Below, one piece after another: positions 34,101 through 44,373 of a stretch of 64,000 bases of DNA. Source of the stretch: Buttiauxella agrestis. GTDB lineage: Bacteria > Pseudomonadota > Gammaproteobacteria > Enterobacterales > Enterobacteriaceae. Location: the NCBI RefSeq assembly GCF_900446255.1, contig NZ_UIGI01000001.1, positions 832,763-896,762 on the forward strand. Reading direction: 5' to 3'. Within the stretch, counting starts at the first letter, position 1. The number at the start of each line of letters is the position of its first letter. Position numbers and translations under genes: made by a program. The notes beneath the pieces are model-generated. The model was not told where the DNA came from, searched no databases, and worked only from the letters and a program-made list of their open reading frames with translations.

Positions 34101-37100
34101 ACGAAGTGCCGGTGCCGACGGCGGCGCTGAACGAAGGCAACAATGACGTGCAGGTGATGGTCACCGGCGTCGATGCCGCCGGGAACACGGCGATTGTGGT
34201 GGAGCATAAAAATGTGGTCCTCGACACCCATGCCGAAAACCACGTGATCGTCCAGACCGTGGCCGGTGACAATGTGGTGAATGCCGCCGAATCCCTTATG
34301 CCAACCCTGATTTCTGGTGTAGTCAGCGGGGATGCCCAGGCGGGTGATAAAGTCGTCGTCAGTGTTAACGGCCATGAATACCGTGGCGATGTGGTCACCG
34401 ATGAAAACGGCCAGTTGCGCTACGAAGTGCCGGTCCCGACGGCGGCGCTCAACGAAGGCAACAACGATGTGCAGGTGATGGTCACCGGTGTCGATGCGTC
34501 CGGGAACACCGCCATCGTGGTCGAGCATAAAAATGTGGTGCTCGACACCCACGCCGAAAACCATGTGATCGTCCAGACCGTGGCCGGTGACAATGTGGTG
34601 AATGCCATTGAATCCCGGATGCCGACCCTGATCTCCGGTGTGGTGAGCGGGGATGCGCAGGCGGGCGATAAAGTCGTCGTCAGCGTCAACGGCCATGAAT
34701 ACCGTGGCGATGTGGTGACCGACGAAAACGGTCAGCTGCGCTACGAAGTGCCGGTGCCGACGGCGGCGCTGAACGAAGGCAACAACGATGTGCAGGTGAT
34801 GGTCACCGGCGTCGATGCCGCCGGGAACACCGCCATTGTGGTGGAGCATAAAAATGTGGTGCTCGACACCCATGCCGATGCCACTATCACCATTGACGCC
34901 GTCACCAAAGATAACGTCCTGAATCACGATGAGCTGGCGGCTAAAACCCAGTTTATCCACGGTGTTGTGGATGGCGATGCGAAACTTCACGACCGTGTGG
35001 ATATAGAAATTAAAGGTAATCATTTCAAAGGCGAAGTGATTGATCTTGGCAACGGGAAGCTGGGTTACAACATTGCGGTCGATCCGCGCGTCTTCAGCAA
35101 TAACAAAGGTGAAGTGGACGGTACGGTCAATGTGCACGCCACCATTACCTCTCATGATGATGCGGGCAATGAAGTGATCGCGACTCAGGATCACACGGTT
35201 AAAATCGATAACCACGCCAATGCCACACTCACCATTGATGATGTCACCAAAGATAACGTTCTTAACCACGACGAATTGAATGCCGAGAAGCAGTTTGTTC
35301 ACGGTAACGTTGGCGGCGACGCGCGTGTGGGTGATGTGGTTGATCTTGAGATTCGCGGCAATCATTTTACCGGCAGTGTCGTTGATTTCGGCAACGGCAA
35401 CTTAGGCTACAACATCGAAGTGGACCCCGCGGCGTTTAGCCGCAACAAAGGTGAAATTGACGGCGACGTAAACATTCACGCCACCATAAAATCTCACGAT
35501 GGCGCGGGTAACGTAGTGGTGCAGACCGCTGACCATTTAGTGCACATCGACAACCACGCCAATGCCACCATCTCCATTGACGCCGTCACCAAAGATAATG
35601 TCCTAAATCACGATGAGCTGGCGGCTAAAACCCAGTTTATTCACGGTGTTGTGGATGGCGATGCAAAACTTCACGACCGTGTGGATATAGAAATTAAAGG
35701 CAATCATTTCAAAGGTGAAGTGATTGATCTTGGCAACGGGAAACTGGGCTATAACATCCCGGTCAATCCGCGTGTCTTCAGCAACAACAAAGGTGAAGTG
35801 GACGGTACGGTCAATGTGCACGCCACCATTACCTCTCATGATGATGCGGGCAACGAAGTGATCGCGACTCAGGATCACCTGGTTAAGATCGACAACCACG
35901 CCAATGCCACTATTACTATCGGTGACGTCACACAAGATAACGTCCTCAACCACAGCGAACTGACTGCGCCGACGCAGATGGTAAGCGGCACGGTGGGTGG
36001 CGATGCTAAAGCGGGTGATGTGGTTGTTATCGAAGTGAGAGGACATCAGTTCACAGGCGAAGTGGTGGCTGAGGGCAAAGGGTTCGCCTACCACATTGAA
36101 GTGGATTCCGGGTTGTTCAGCAATAACCAGGGTGAAGTGGATGACAAAGTTCATATCCTCGCGACGGTGAAATCTCATGATGTTGCGGGCAACGTTGTTG
36201 TTCAGACTACGGAACACACGGTTTATATCGATAACCACGCCAACGCGACCATCACCGTTGACAGTGTGACCGACGATAACACCCTCAATCACACTGAGCT
36301 TGAACATCAAACGCAGACCATTACAGGCACTGTAGGCGGCGATGCTAAACCTAATGATGAGGTCATCCTCACCATTAACGGTAATCAACACAAAGGGGTT
36401 GTGGTTGAAACTCCGGATGGCCATCTTGTTTACAGCGTGGATGTTCCGACTGCTGAATTCGGTAACAACCAGAGTGAAGTGAATGCCGATAAACCTTTCA
36501 CTGTTCAGGTTACATCTCATGACAAAGCGGGTAACGAAGTTGTCGTGACGACAGATCACAGGGTTCATCTTGATAACCATGCTGAAAATAGCGTGATTAT
36601 CAAAACCGTGGCTGGCGACAACGTGGTTAACAATGCTGAACATCAGCACGATACAGACATCACAGGCCAGGTGAGCGGCAAAGATGCCAAACCGGGTGAC
36701 GTAGTGGAAGTGACCGTGCACGGTAATAGCTACTTTGGTACCGTGTTTGAAGGAGCCGGAGGCCGCCTGTTATACAACGTTTCGGTCCCGCGTGACGCAC
36801 TTAATGATGGTCATAACGACGTTCAGGTGAAGATTTCCAGCTACGACAAAGCAGGTAATGAAGCGTTAGCCATCGCACACCAAAACGTTGAGGTGGACAC
36901 CGCAGCTCACGCCAGTATTACCATTGAAAATGTCACAAAAGATAACGTCCTGAACCACAGTGAACTGGATGCTGACCAACAATGGATCCACGGCAAAGTC
37001 GGCCTGGATGCACGCCCGGGCGATGTGGTTGATATCCAGATTGGGACTCAGCATGTCTACGGCGAAGTCGTTACTTTTGACGACAATTCACTTGGTTATC

Positions 37101-40100
37101 GTATCCCGGTGGAACCATCGCTATTCAGCGATAACAAAGGTGAAGTGGATGGAAGTGTCACTTTCCATGTGAGTGTGACCTCTCATGATAAAGCCGGTAA
37201 CGTCGTGACGGTTACCGAAAAACATACTGTTGATCTCGATAATCATGCCAATGCGGCTATCGAGATTAATGATGTTACAGATCAGAATGTGCTGAACCAT
37301 AGCGAGCTGAACAACGCAGTACAAACCATTACCGGTGAAGTTCACGGTGATGCCAGGGAAGGGGACAAGGTCACGCTTAACGTAGATGGCCACCCATACT
37401 TAGGCAGAGTCGTACAAATAGGCCCAAACCAGTTGGGTTATCGCATTGATGTGAAGTCATCTGATTTCAGCACCAATGATAAAGAAGTGGATAAGGATGT
37501 GAAAATCACCGTTAAGGTGGACTCGCACGACATTCATGGTAACCCGGTGACTGCGCACTACGACCACACGGTGGCTGTCGATAACCACGCGAATGCGAAT
37601 CTGACCATTGAAGACATTACCAATGACAATCTCCTGAACCACAAAGAACTGACTGATCCAACTCAGATGGTCAGTGGTATCGCGGGTGGCGATGCTAAGC
37701 CGGGTGATCATGTGATTGTTACCGTCAACGGAGTCGATTATCCGGGGACCGTTGGTAACGATATGAGCTACCACATTCCCGTTCCGTCTTCGCAGTTCAA
37801 TGATAACAAGCATCATGTCGATGGGGATCTCAAGTTTACTGCGAAGATTACTTCCCATGATATTCATGGAAACGAGGTTATCGTCACCACCGAACACACG
37901 GTTCATATTGATAACTTTGCCGTCAACGATTTCACCATCGAAACGGTGTCGGGCGAAGACTGGGTCAGCCATGCTGAATCCCTGAAAAATACCATTATTC
38001 GTGGTGCAGTTACGGGTGATGATGCGAAACCAGGCGACATTGTAAAAGTCACCGTGTCGGGTGTTGATGCTAACGGCAAGCCTGTTCACCATGATTATCC
38101 AGGCACGGTGCACGTTGATTCAAACGGCAATCTTTTTTACTCCGTGCCGGTGCCACCGGGCGGACTGTATGAAGGCCTGGACACCGTTACAGTCCATATC
38201 ACCAGCCATGATTTGCACGGTAATAGCATCACAACGACACATACCCATGACATTGCGGTTGATACCCACGCAGACGCCACAATTCATATCGATAACGTCA
38301 CTGTAGATAACGTGCTCAATCACGATGAGTTGACGCCGCCGAAAGTAACCATCACCGGCGTAGTTGATGGTGATGCCAAAGTTGGCGACCACGTTGTTAT
38401 CGAAGTGAATTCCTATAAATACCCAGGCGAGGTTGTTGACTTGGGTAACGGTCATTTAGGTTTCCGCATCGACGTTGATAATTACGCTATCAGCGACAAT
38501 CAAGGCAAAATTGACACTGATGTGACATTCAAAGCCTCTGTGACGTCGTTCGATGAACTTCACAACAAAATCACGGCGACCACCGAGCACACCGCCCACA
38601 TTGATAACCACGCCGATGGCATTATCACTGTGGGGCAGGTGACTGGCGATAACATCATTAACCACCACGAATCACGAGAGCACGCCACTAAAGTCACCGG
38701 CACCGTGAGCGGCACGACGAGCGGTGAGATTAACGAAGGCGATAAAGTCACCATTACCGTTAATGATCACTCATATGAAACTACCGTTATCAAGCTGCCT
38801 TATCAGCATGGCGCTTTAGGCTATAGCGTAGATGTATTGACCAAAGATCTGCTGGCCGACCTGGACCCGATTGCCCATGTTGTGGCGCACGACGCCGCCG
38901 GTAACGCAGATCATATCGACATCACTCACCATATCGATATTGATCTGGAAGCGACGGCGAGCATCACTATCGATCCTGTCTCCGGCGACGATATGATCAA
39001 TGGTGTAGAGTCGGATCAAGAATTCACCACGGTTTCAGGCACCGTCGGCGGCGACGCGAAAGAAGGTGACGTTGTTCACCTGGTGATTAATGGCAATGAG
39101 TTGACGGCGGAAGTCACCAAAGATTCTCAGGGCAACCTGCTCTGGCACAAACAGGTCAGCACCCACGACCTGATGGTCGATCCTCACTTTACGGCAAGCG
39201 TGATCGCCACCGATAACGCCAATAACACGGCAACCGCTGAAGCAGACCGGACTGTTGTTGTTGATCTGAAAGTTGAAGCTGTCATTTCCGTTGATTCGGT
39301 GACGCCTGATGACGCCCTGAACGCCGATGAACTCAAGCAGGGGCATACTCTGGTTAGTGGCACGGTTATAGGGGAAATGCATGCAGGCGACCCTCTGACG
39401 TTAACCATCAATGGCCAGGACTATCATGGTTTTGTAGAAGATCAGGGTAACGGAAAGATGGGGTACCATATTTCTGTCAGCACGGCTGATCTTCAGGCTA
39501 ATCCGCATATTCATGCCAGCATCAACGTCACGGACCAGGCGCAAAACAGCACCGTTGCCACCGCAGATCACACCGTTATTATTGACGATCACGCCATTGC
39601 ATCAGTGACGATCAACGTGGTGTCTGGTGACGATATCCTCAATCACCTTGATCAAAAACACCCAACTACCACCATTAACGGCACCGTCGGTGGCGATGTT
39701 CAGAAAGACGATATCGTCCATGTGTGGGTCAATGGGGTTGATTACCCGGCGACGGTAGAACCACAGGCATATCTCAATGGTGGCCTGGGTTATTCCGTTG
39801 ACGTAAGAACCGACGGGCTGTTAGCCAATCCATATATTCATGCCACCGTCACGGCTGTCGATCCGCATGGCAACAGCGTTTCGGTTTACGCGTCTCACGA
39901 AGTTTCCAGAGATGACGGTGCGCAGGCCACCATCAGTATTAATCCAGTCACTGCTGACAACTGGATTAACAATGATGAAGCTCACCTGGATCACACCACT
40001 ATTACTGGAAAAGTCACCGGCGATGTGCATATCGGTGACACTGTTGACCTTGAGGTCAACAATCAACACTACTACGGAAAAGTTGTTTCTGAAGGCAACG

Positions 40101-43100
40101 GCCACGACCTGGGCTACAGCATTGATGTCAGCACCACAGATCTGCTTTCCGGCGGCGATAAACCTATCCTTCATGCATCAGTAACCGGTTACGATGCGGC
40201 GGGAAATACCGTGCTGGCAACGGCCGATCACGCCGTGGGTATTGATACACGGGCCGAGGCAACGATTGATATCACTCCAGGGTCAGTCCATATAAATGGT
40301 AGTCACGATTTCTGGCTCATTTCTGGAAACGTGGGCGGAGATGCGAAAGAAGGGGATGTCGTCACCATTACCGTCGGCGGTAAAACCGTCGAAACGACCG
40401 TGCAGAAATTCTCTGACGGACATTTGGGTTATAACGCCGATCGCACAACCGATCCTGTGACCGGGCAGTTGTCGTTCATCAATCCGGATGATGTTGGCCC
40501 AAATTCAGATATTGTCGTGAAGATCACCACTACCGATCCATACGGTAATATTGAAACCGCAACCGACCATATAGGCGTTCATGGGACGGGTCATCCAACT
40601 GATAATAATACCGGCGGGACGACCACTCCGCATTACGATCCTCCACATGCCGAAATCACCATCAGCCCGGTTGCGGGTAATGATGTGATCAATAAAGTCG
40701 AATCAGAAAACGATACTACGACGATTCGTGGAACCATAACGGGTGATGTTCAGGCGGGCGAGTACGTTACGCTGCATATCGGCGATCAGGATATTCCGGT
40801 TAAGATTGTTGAGCGTCCGAATCTGCCTGGTGAGTTGGGTTATGAGATTGAAGTTGATACCAAATATCTGATGGCTCACCCTGATATTTCGGTCACTGCC
40901 ACCGCACATAATGGCGCAGGTGACACAGCAGATACCAGTGCGCAAAAAACAGTGCATGTGGATACGAATGCCACTGCCGAAATTCACCTCGATAACATTG
41001 CTGGCGACGACGTCATCAATATTCTGGAGTCACAGTCCGGGAAGACCACCGTCAGCGGCATCGTCAAAGGTGATGGTATTCATGACGGCAGTAATGTCAC
41101 CATCATGGTGAATGGAAATCCTGTTACCACCCAAGTGTTTACCGATTCCAAAGGTGTGATGCGTTTTAGCAAAGACGTCAGCGTTGACGATCTGCGCCAT
41201 ACCCCGACCATCACGGTGAGCGTGACCGGGCAAGACGATCAGGGGAATACATTTACGGCAACGGACGGTAAAACGATTACCGTTGATACGGACATTAGCG
41301 CCCATATCACTATCGACAAAGTCACTGGCGATAACATTCTTAATCTTCATGAAACTCAGCAGGCTACAACCACCATCACTGGCCATGTTTCCGGTGATGT
41401 GAAGCCAGGTGAGCATGTCACGGTGACCGTTAATGGGCAGGTTTATCAAAACGTCGAGATTGGTCAAGACCTGAAATACTCGGTTGATGTCAAAACCAGC
41501 GACTTGCAGCTTGGCAACGAGATTAAGGCAGAAGTCACCGGTCATGATGATCACGCAAACACCACGACTGGTTACGCCACTGAACACTATTCGACGGATA
41601 TTTCCGCTGCCGCAACCATTACCGCTAACACTGTTTCCGGCGACAATATCCTTTCGGCTAAAGATCTTGGCGCAAATAAAACTGAGATCAGCGGCACGGT
41701 GGGTGGTGACGCCGCTCCTGGCGATAAAGTTACGGTCACGCTCCATGGCGTCTCAGAAACTGCCGATGTAGTCGTTGATCAACTCACCGGCAAGCTGGTT
41801 TACACGCTGGAAGTGGACACCGACAATTTAAAAGCTGAATTAGAATCCCAGAATACAGACAAGCCAGAAATCGTCGTTACGGTCACCGGCCAGGATGATG
41901 CGGGAAATGATTTCAGGCAGGATGTGCATAAAACAATCACCATTGACGATCACGCGAACGTCACGCTGACCTTCGATAAAGTTGCCGGTGATAACATCCT
42001 CAACATCGACGAAAGCAATAAGTCGACCACTCAGATTAGCGGCACGGTAACGGGCGATGTGAAAGAGGGAGGCAGTGTCATTCTCACCGTCAATGGCAAC
42101 GAATTGCCAGCGACGCTGCACAGCGATGGGCACGGTGCCTTCACCTTTAAACTGGATGTCCCGACTTCCGATCTGCTTGCCGATCAGACGATTACCTATA
42201 AAGTGACCGGCGTCGATGCTGTCGGCAACACCTTAACCGTCACCGAAACTAACACCATTACCATCGACCACGATGCAGCAAACACGGTTAAAATTGATAC
42301 TGTTGCTGGTGATGATCGAGTGAATATCAATGAATCCCACAATGCCAATACTATTGTGCATGGCGTCATTACGGGTGATGTTGTCAACGGCAAGATAACC
42401 ATCGATTTGAACGGCACGAATATCACTGTTGATATTAAAGACGTTGTCGTCGCTGATGACGGTGTGCATAAGACTTTTGCTATTCCGGTTTCAACCGATG
42501 CGTTAATTGAAGGCGATAACACGGTCACTATCACCATCAATGGGGAAGACAACGCTGGCAACCCTGCAACCTCCACTGATACTCATCACATTAAGCTCGA
42601 TACCACAATTGATGCGTCGATTAATATCGACCCAGTGGCGGTAGGAAATGTGGTTAACGGCAAGGCACCCGCGCAAATTCATATTACAGGAACGGTTGAT
42701 GGGGACGCTCGTGATGGTGACATCGTGACGCTGAACGTTAACAACCATGAAATCCGGACCAAAGTTGTCCCCGTTGGCGACCATCTTGGTTACGACGTTC
42801 GGATGGATAAAACCTGGCTGCATGAAGGTGACAACAACGTCACCGTCAATGTGCAGGTAACCGATGATGCTGGAAATAGACTGATACCTGCGTATAACCA
42901 GGTTGTTACGCTGGACTCCCATGCTGATGCGACGATTACCGTCAATTCGCTGACAGCTGATAACACGATTAATGCGCTCGAATCGAAACGTATTTCTGTG
43001 ACGGGCCAGGTTGATGGAGATGCGAAAGCGGGCGATACGGTGACATTGGAAGTTAATGGTCATACCGCGACGACTCAAGTAAAAATGATGGGTAACCATC

Positions 43101-44302
43101 TTGGCTATGAGTTTGATGTTAAAAAGGATTGGGTGCAGGAAGGCCACAACGATCTGAGTGTAAGCGTCAGCGTTACTGATAACGCAGGTAACCACTTAAC
43201 GACTCCACCAGTCATCCATCCGGTTTACGTTGATACAAAAATTGATGCGGCGATCGCCCTCGAACCAGTCACGCCAAATCACGTGATCAATGCCAGCGCG
43301 CCTGAGACTATTTCTGTCACCGGCCAGGTGGGTGGTGATGTGAAAGCGGGTGATCATGTGGAATTTGAAATCAATCACCACACCTTCTCTGCTGATGTTG
43401 AATTGCTCAATGGCCAGTTAGTTTATAAGACTGATATTGAGAAAAAATGGTTGAACGACGGTGACAATATCCTGAAAGCCAAGGTGACCACTCAGGATCA
43501 TGCAGGGAATGTCATCACTAAAGAGACCACCCAGCATATCCAGTTGGACACCCATGCCGATGCCAAAATCACTATCGATAAAGTGACAGGTGATAACCAT
43601 ATCAACCAGGAAGAAGCTCGTCACCATCTGACTCATATCACCGGCCAGATTGACAGTGCCGATGTGCATGACAATGAACATATCAATGTCACCATCAACC
43701 ACAAACATTATGACGTGGTACTGCACGAAGAAAATGGCCATCTGACATATGACGTTCCGGTTAATACCCATGAACTGAATGTCGGTAAAAATAACGTGGC
43801 TGTTTCAGTGATTGCTCACGACGATCATGGCAACACCAACGTTATCCATCAAAAGTCAGATTTCACAATGGATGATCCATCCCATCGTGGTAAGCATGAC
43901 GTTGATACTTCGGGCAAAGTGCATCATGCAGCGCACGGGCACGACCACGGCTTAAGTAATCTGTTCGATGACAGCAATGATTCGCTTTCTTTCAATCTGA
44001 ATCATGATGCCAAAGCTCATTCGGGCCGGGACGACGCTAAAGTCTTTACCGGAAAAGATGACAGCAACGAAGCGAAACACGATCTCAGCAGCCTGGCGAA
44101 AGAGCTGCACGAGAACCCGGACATTACGCACCACATCAGAGGTGGTGATGATCACGGGCAAGGGAAAGGCCTGGCGTCCGCAGCGACACATTTACCGGGT
44201 GCTCCGCACGCGGGTGACGCTGGAACGATGCACGACTCAGGTGGTTCATCGCACTACTCGCTGGATCACTTAATCGCCAAGCCAGAACATTACTCACACT
44301 AA
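31196..44302 (+). CDS. LapA/BapA-like giant surface adhesin (4368 residues)
   Basis: The protein starts at GTG 31196 with GAGAGGG 6-12 bases upstream. Residues 1-80 are the LapA-type retention module (LLGVIKAIIGQVYVVEADG, VSVALPDGKTLDLGR). The LapG cleavage motif TAAG lies at residues 103-106. A GGGGG linker, VQLDLTGQIIDPTAGFNT and about forty bacterial Ig-like repeats of 90-110 residues fill nearly all the rest. Seven consecutive 107-residue repeats (DNA 32624-34871) are nearly identical. The final 150 residues are His/Asp-rich and end LIAKPEHYSH; no GGxGxD RTX nonapeptides are seen, so the secretion signal is of another kind. It is exported by LapEBC and mediates attachment and biofilm formation. 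Confidence 0.93.
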   Translation: MSNLLGVIKAIIGQVYVVEADGSQRLLKEGDRIYSGEEIVTGASGAVSVALPDGKTLDLGRNSHWTEHGLNAVNNVEHDTQDVASIQKAIADGTDPTQALEATAAGNEPPVQIEGGGGGHTLVQLDLTGQIIDPTAGFNTQGIGAPTWALNLPENGLDDGGSPPVLPPLVNIDDFAGNDGFINKEEISHANVSGTSNQNHVTLVFTDSQKNTITVDVPVANGHWTIQPDLSGLVDGEITVVATATDVSGRTAQSTADALIDTVDLHDTITIDDVTADNVINIAESHQEKTSVHGSVGGDARLGDKITLTVNGHEYNGEVIDLGNGALGYRIDVSTQGLLADPNIHATVTSTDEAGNTTQAASDHHVDIDLDIHNSVTIGTVASDDVVNAIESRMPTMITGVVGGDAQAGDPITVTVNGRDYHGVVVSENGQLRYNVPVPTNQLNEGNNDVKVEVVSHDAAGNEAIAVEHHNVTLDTLAQNALTIETVAGDNVVNAAESRMPTLISGVVSGDAQAGDHVVVTVNGHEYRGDVVTDENGQLRYEVPVPTNALNEGNNDVQVMVSGVDAAGNTAIAVEHKNVVLDTHAENHVIVQTVAGDNVVNAAESRMPTMISGVVSGDAQAGDHVVVTVNGHEFRGDVVTDENGQLRYEVPVPTAALNEGNNDVQVMVTGVDAAGNTAIAVEHKNVVLDTHAENHVIVQTVAGDNVVNAAESRMPTLISGVVSGDAQAGDKVVVSVNGHEFRGDVVTDENGQLRYEVPVPTAALNEGNNDVQVMVTGVDASGNTAIAVEHKNVVLDTHAENHVIVQTVAGDNVVNAAESRMPTLISGVVSGDAQAGDKVVVSVNGHEYRGDVVTDENGQLRYEVPVPTAALNEGNNDVQVMVTGVDASGNTAIVVEHKNVVLDTHAENHVIVQTVAGDNVVNAAESRMPTMISGVVSGDAQAGDHVVVTVNGHEYRGDVVTDENGQLRYEVPVPTAALNEGNNDVQVMVTGVDAAGNTAIVVEHKNVVLDTHAENHVIVQTVAGDNVVNAAESLMPTLISGVVSGDAQAGDKVVVSVNGHEYRGDVVTDENGQLRYEVPVPTAALNEGNNDVQVMVTGVDASGNTAIVVEHKNVVLDTHAENHVIVQTVAGDNVVNAIESRMPTLISGVVSGDAQAGDKVVVSVNGHEYRGDVVTDENGQLRYEVPVPTAALNEGNNDVQVMVTGVDAAGNTAIVVEHKNVVLDTHADATITIDAVTKDNVLNHDELAAKTQFIHGVVDGDAKLHDRVDIEIKGNHFKGEVIDLGNGKLGYNIAVDPRVFSNNKGEVDGTVNVHATITSHDDAGNEVIATQDHTVKIDNHANATLTIDDVTKDNVLNHDELNAEKQFVHGNVGGDARVGDVVDLEIRGNHFTGSVVDFGNGNLGYNIEVDPAAFSRNKGEIDGDVNIHATIKSHDGAGNVVVQTADHLVHIDNHANATISIDAVTKDNVLNHDELAAKTQFIHGVVDGDAKLHDRVDIEIKGNHFKGEVIDLGNGKLGYNIPVNPRVFSNNKGEVDGTVNVHATITSHDDAGNEVIATQDHLVKIDNHANATITIGDVTQDNVLNHSELTAPTQMVSGTVGGDAKAGDVVVIEVRGHQFTGEVVAEGKGFAYHIEVDSGLFSNNQGEVDDKVHILATVKSHDVAGNVVVQTTEHTVYIDNHANATITVDSVTDDNTLNHTELEHQTQTITGTVGGDAKPNDEVILTINGNQHKGVVVETPDGHLVYSVDVPTAEFGNNQSEVNADKPFTVQVTSHDKAGNEVVVTTDHRVHLDNHAENSVIIKTVAGDNVVNNAEHQHDTDITGQVSGKDAKPGDVVEVTVHGNSYFGTVFEGAGGRLLYNVSVPRDALNDGHNDVQVKISSYDKAGNEALAIAHQNVEVDTAAHASITIENVTKDNVLNHSELDADQQWIHGKVGLDARPGDVVDIQIGTQHVYGEVVTFDDNSLGYRIPVEPSLFSDNKGEVDGSVTFHVSVTSHDKAGNVVTVTEKHTVDLDNHANAAIEINDVTDQNVLNHSELNNAVQTITGEVHGDAREGDKVTLNVDGHPYLGRVVQIGPNQLGYRIDVKSSDFSTNDKEVDKDVKITVKVDSHDIHGNPVTAHYDHTVAVDNHANANLTIEDITNDNLLNHKELTDPTQMVSGIAGGDAKPGDHVIVTVNGVDYPGTVGNDMSYHIPVPSSQFNDNKHHVDGDLKFTAKITSHDIHGNEVIVTTEHTVHIDNFAVNDFTIETVSGEDWVSHAESLKNTIIRGAVTGDDAKPGDIVKVTVSGVDANGKPVHHDYPGTVHVDSNGNLFYSVPVPPGGLYEGLDTVTVHITSHDLHGNSITTTHTHDIAVDTHADATIHIDNVTVDNVLNHDELTPPKVTITGVVDGDAKVGDHVVIEVNSYKYPGEVVDLGNGHLGFRIDVDNYAISDNQGKIDTDVTFKASVTSFDELHNKITATTEHTAHIDNHADGIITVGQVTGDNIINHHESREHATKVTGTVSGTTSGEINEGDKVTITVNDHSYETTVIKLPYQHGALGYSVDVLTKDLLADLDPIAHVVAHDAAGNADHIDITHHIDIDLEATASITIDPVSGDDMINGVESDQEFTTVSGTVGGDAKEGDVVHLVINGNELTAEVTKDSQGNLLWHKQVSTHDLMVDPHFTASVIATDNANNTATAEADRTVVVDLKVEAVISVDSVTPDDALNADELKQGHTLVSGTVIGEMHAGDPLTLTINGQDYHGFVEDQGNGKMGYHISVSTADLQANPHIHASINVTDQAQNSTVATADHTVIIDDHAIASVTINVVSGDDILNHLDQKHPTTTINGTVGGDVQKDDIVHVWVNGVDYPATVEPQAYLNGGLGYSVDVRTDGLLANPYIHATVTAVDPHGNSVSVYASHEVSRDDGAQATISINPVTADNWINNDEAHLDHTTITGKVTGDVHIGDTVDLEVNNQHYYGKVVSEGNGHDLGYSIDVSTTDLLSGGDKPILHASVTGYDAAGNTVLATADHAVGIDTRAEATIDITPGSVHINGSHDFWLISGNVGGDAKEGDVVTITVGGKTVETTVQKFSDGHLGYNADRTTDPVTGQLSFINPDDVGPNSDIVVKITTTDPYGNIETATDHIGVHGTGHPTDNNTGGTTTPHYDPPHAEITISPVAGNDVINKVESENDTTTIRGTITGDVQAGEYVTLHIGDQDIPVKIVERPNLPGELGYEIEVDTKYLMAHPDISVTATAHNGAGDTADTSAQKTVHVDTNATAEIHLDNIAGDDVINILESQSGKTTVSGIVKGDGIHDGSNVTIMVNGNPVTTQVFTDSKGVMRFSKDVSVDDLRHTPTITVSVTGQDDQGNTFTATDGKTITVDTDISAHITIDKVTGDNILNLHETQQATTTITGHVSGDVKPGEHVTVTVNGQVYQNVEIGQDLKYSVDVKTSDLQLGNEIKAEVTGHDDHANTTTGYATEHYSTDISAAATITANTVSGDNILSAKDLGANKTEISGTVGGDAAPGDKVTVTLHGVSETADVVVDQLTGKLVYTLEVDTDNLKAELESQNTDKPEIVVTVTGQDDAGNDFRQDVHKTITIDDHANVTLTFDKVAGDNILNIDESNKSTTQISGTVTGDVKEGGSVILTVNGNELPATLHSDGHGAFTFKLDVPTSDLLADQTITYKVTGVDAVGNTLTVTETNTITIDHDAANTVKIDTVAGDDRVNINESHNANTIVHGVITGDVVNGKITIDLNGTNITVDIKDVVVADDGVHKTFAIPVSTDALIEGDNTVTITINGEDNAGNPATSTDTHHIKLDTTIDASINIDPVAVGNVVNGKAPAQIHITGTVDGDARDGDIVTLNVNNHEIRTKVVPVGDHLGYDVRMDKTWLHEGDNNVTVNVQVTDDAGNRLIPAYNQVVTLDSHADATITVNSLTADNTINALESKRISVTGQVDGDAKAGDTVTLEVNGHTATTQVKMMGNHLGYEFDVKKDWVQEGHNDLSVSVSVTDNAGNHLTTPPVIHPVYVDTKIDAAIALEPVTPNHVINASAPETISVTGQVGGDVKAGDHVEFEINHHTFSADVELLNGQLVYKTDIEKKWLNDGDNILKAKVTTQDHAGNVITKETTQHIQLDTHADAKITIDKVTGDNHINQEEARHHLTHITGQIDSADVHDNEHINVTINHKHYDVVLHEENGHLTYDVPVNTHELNVGKNNVAVSVIAHDDHGNTNVIHQKSDFTMDDPSHRGKHDVDTSGKVHHAAHGHDHGLSNLFDDSNDSLSFNLNHDAKAHSGRDDAKVFTGKDDSNEAKHDLSSLAKELHENPDITHHIRGGDDHGQGKGLASAATHLPGAPHAGDAGTMHDSGGSSHYSLDHLIAKPEHYSH
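31502..31513 (+). other. LapG protease cleavage motif (TAAG codons) in the adhesin
   Basis: Codons 103-106 encode T-A-A-G directly after the retention module. LapG of Pseudomonas cuts LapA between the two alanines of the same motif near residue 108. The match in position, together with lapG in the same locus, makes this a specific prediction. Confidence 0.85.
32624..34871 (+). repeat. Seven tandem 321-bp repeats inside the adhesin gene
   Basis: The landmark CATAAAAATGTGGT recurs at 32921, 33242, 33563, 33884, 34205, 34526 and 34847, an exact spacing of 321 bp (107 codons). Copies differ by scattered substitutions, mostly synonymous, and by swaps such as HVVVTVNGHE versus KVVVSVNGHE. Confidence 0.95.
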
Positions 44303-44307
44303 ATGAT

Positions 44308-44335
44308 AATCACCGCCCTTCACCGGGCGGTGATT
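44308..44335. terminator. Hairpin after the adhesin gene
   Basis: An 11-bp perfect stem AATCACCGCCC (44308-44318) with GGGCGGTGATT (44325-44335) follows the adhesin stop by 6 bases. No T-run follows, so it may protect the mRNA end or attenuate reading into the next gene. Confidence 0.6.
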
Positions 44336-44373
44336 TCACATGCCGTACTGGCAATAAAAGAAAGGTACTGGAA

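Noticed and set aside
32624-36700. Very long minus-strand frames opposite the adhesin, rich in H, D and V.
   Set aside because: They are mirror frames produced by the repetitive coding strand; the plus-strand protein has the retention module, cleavage site and domain repeats.
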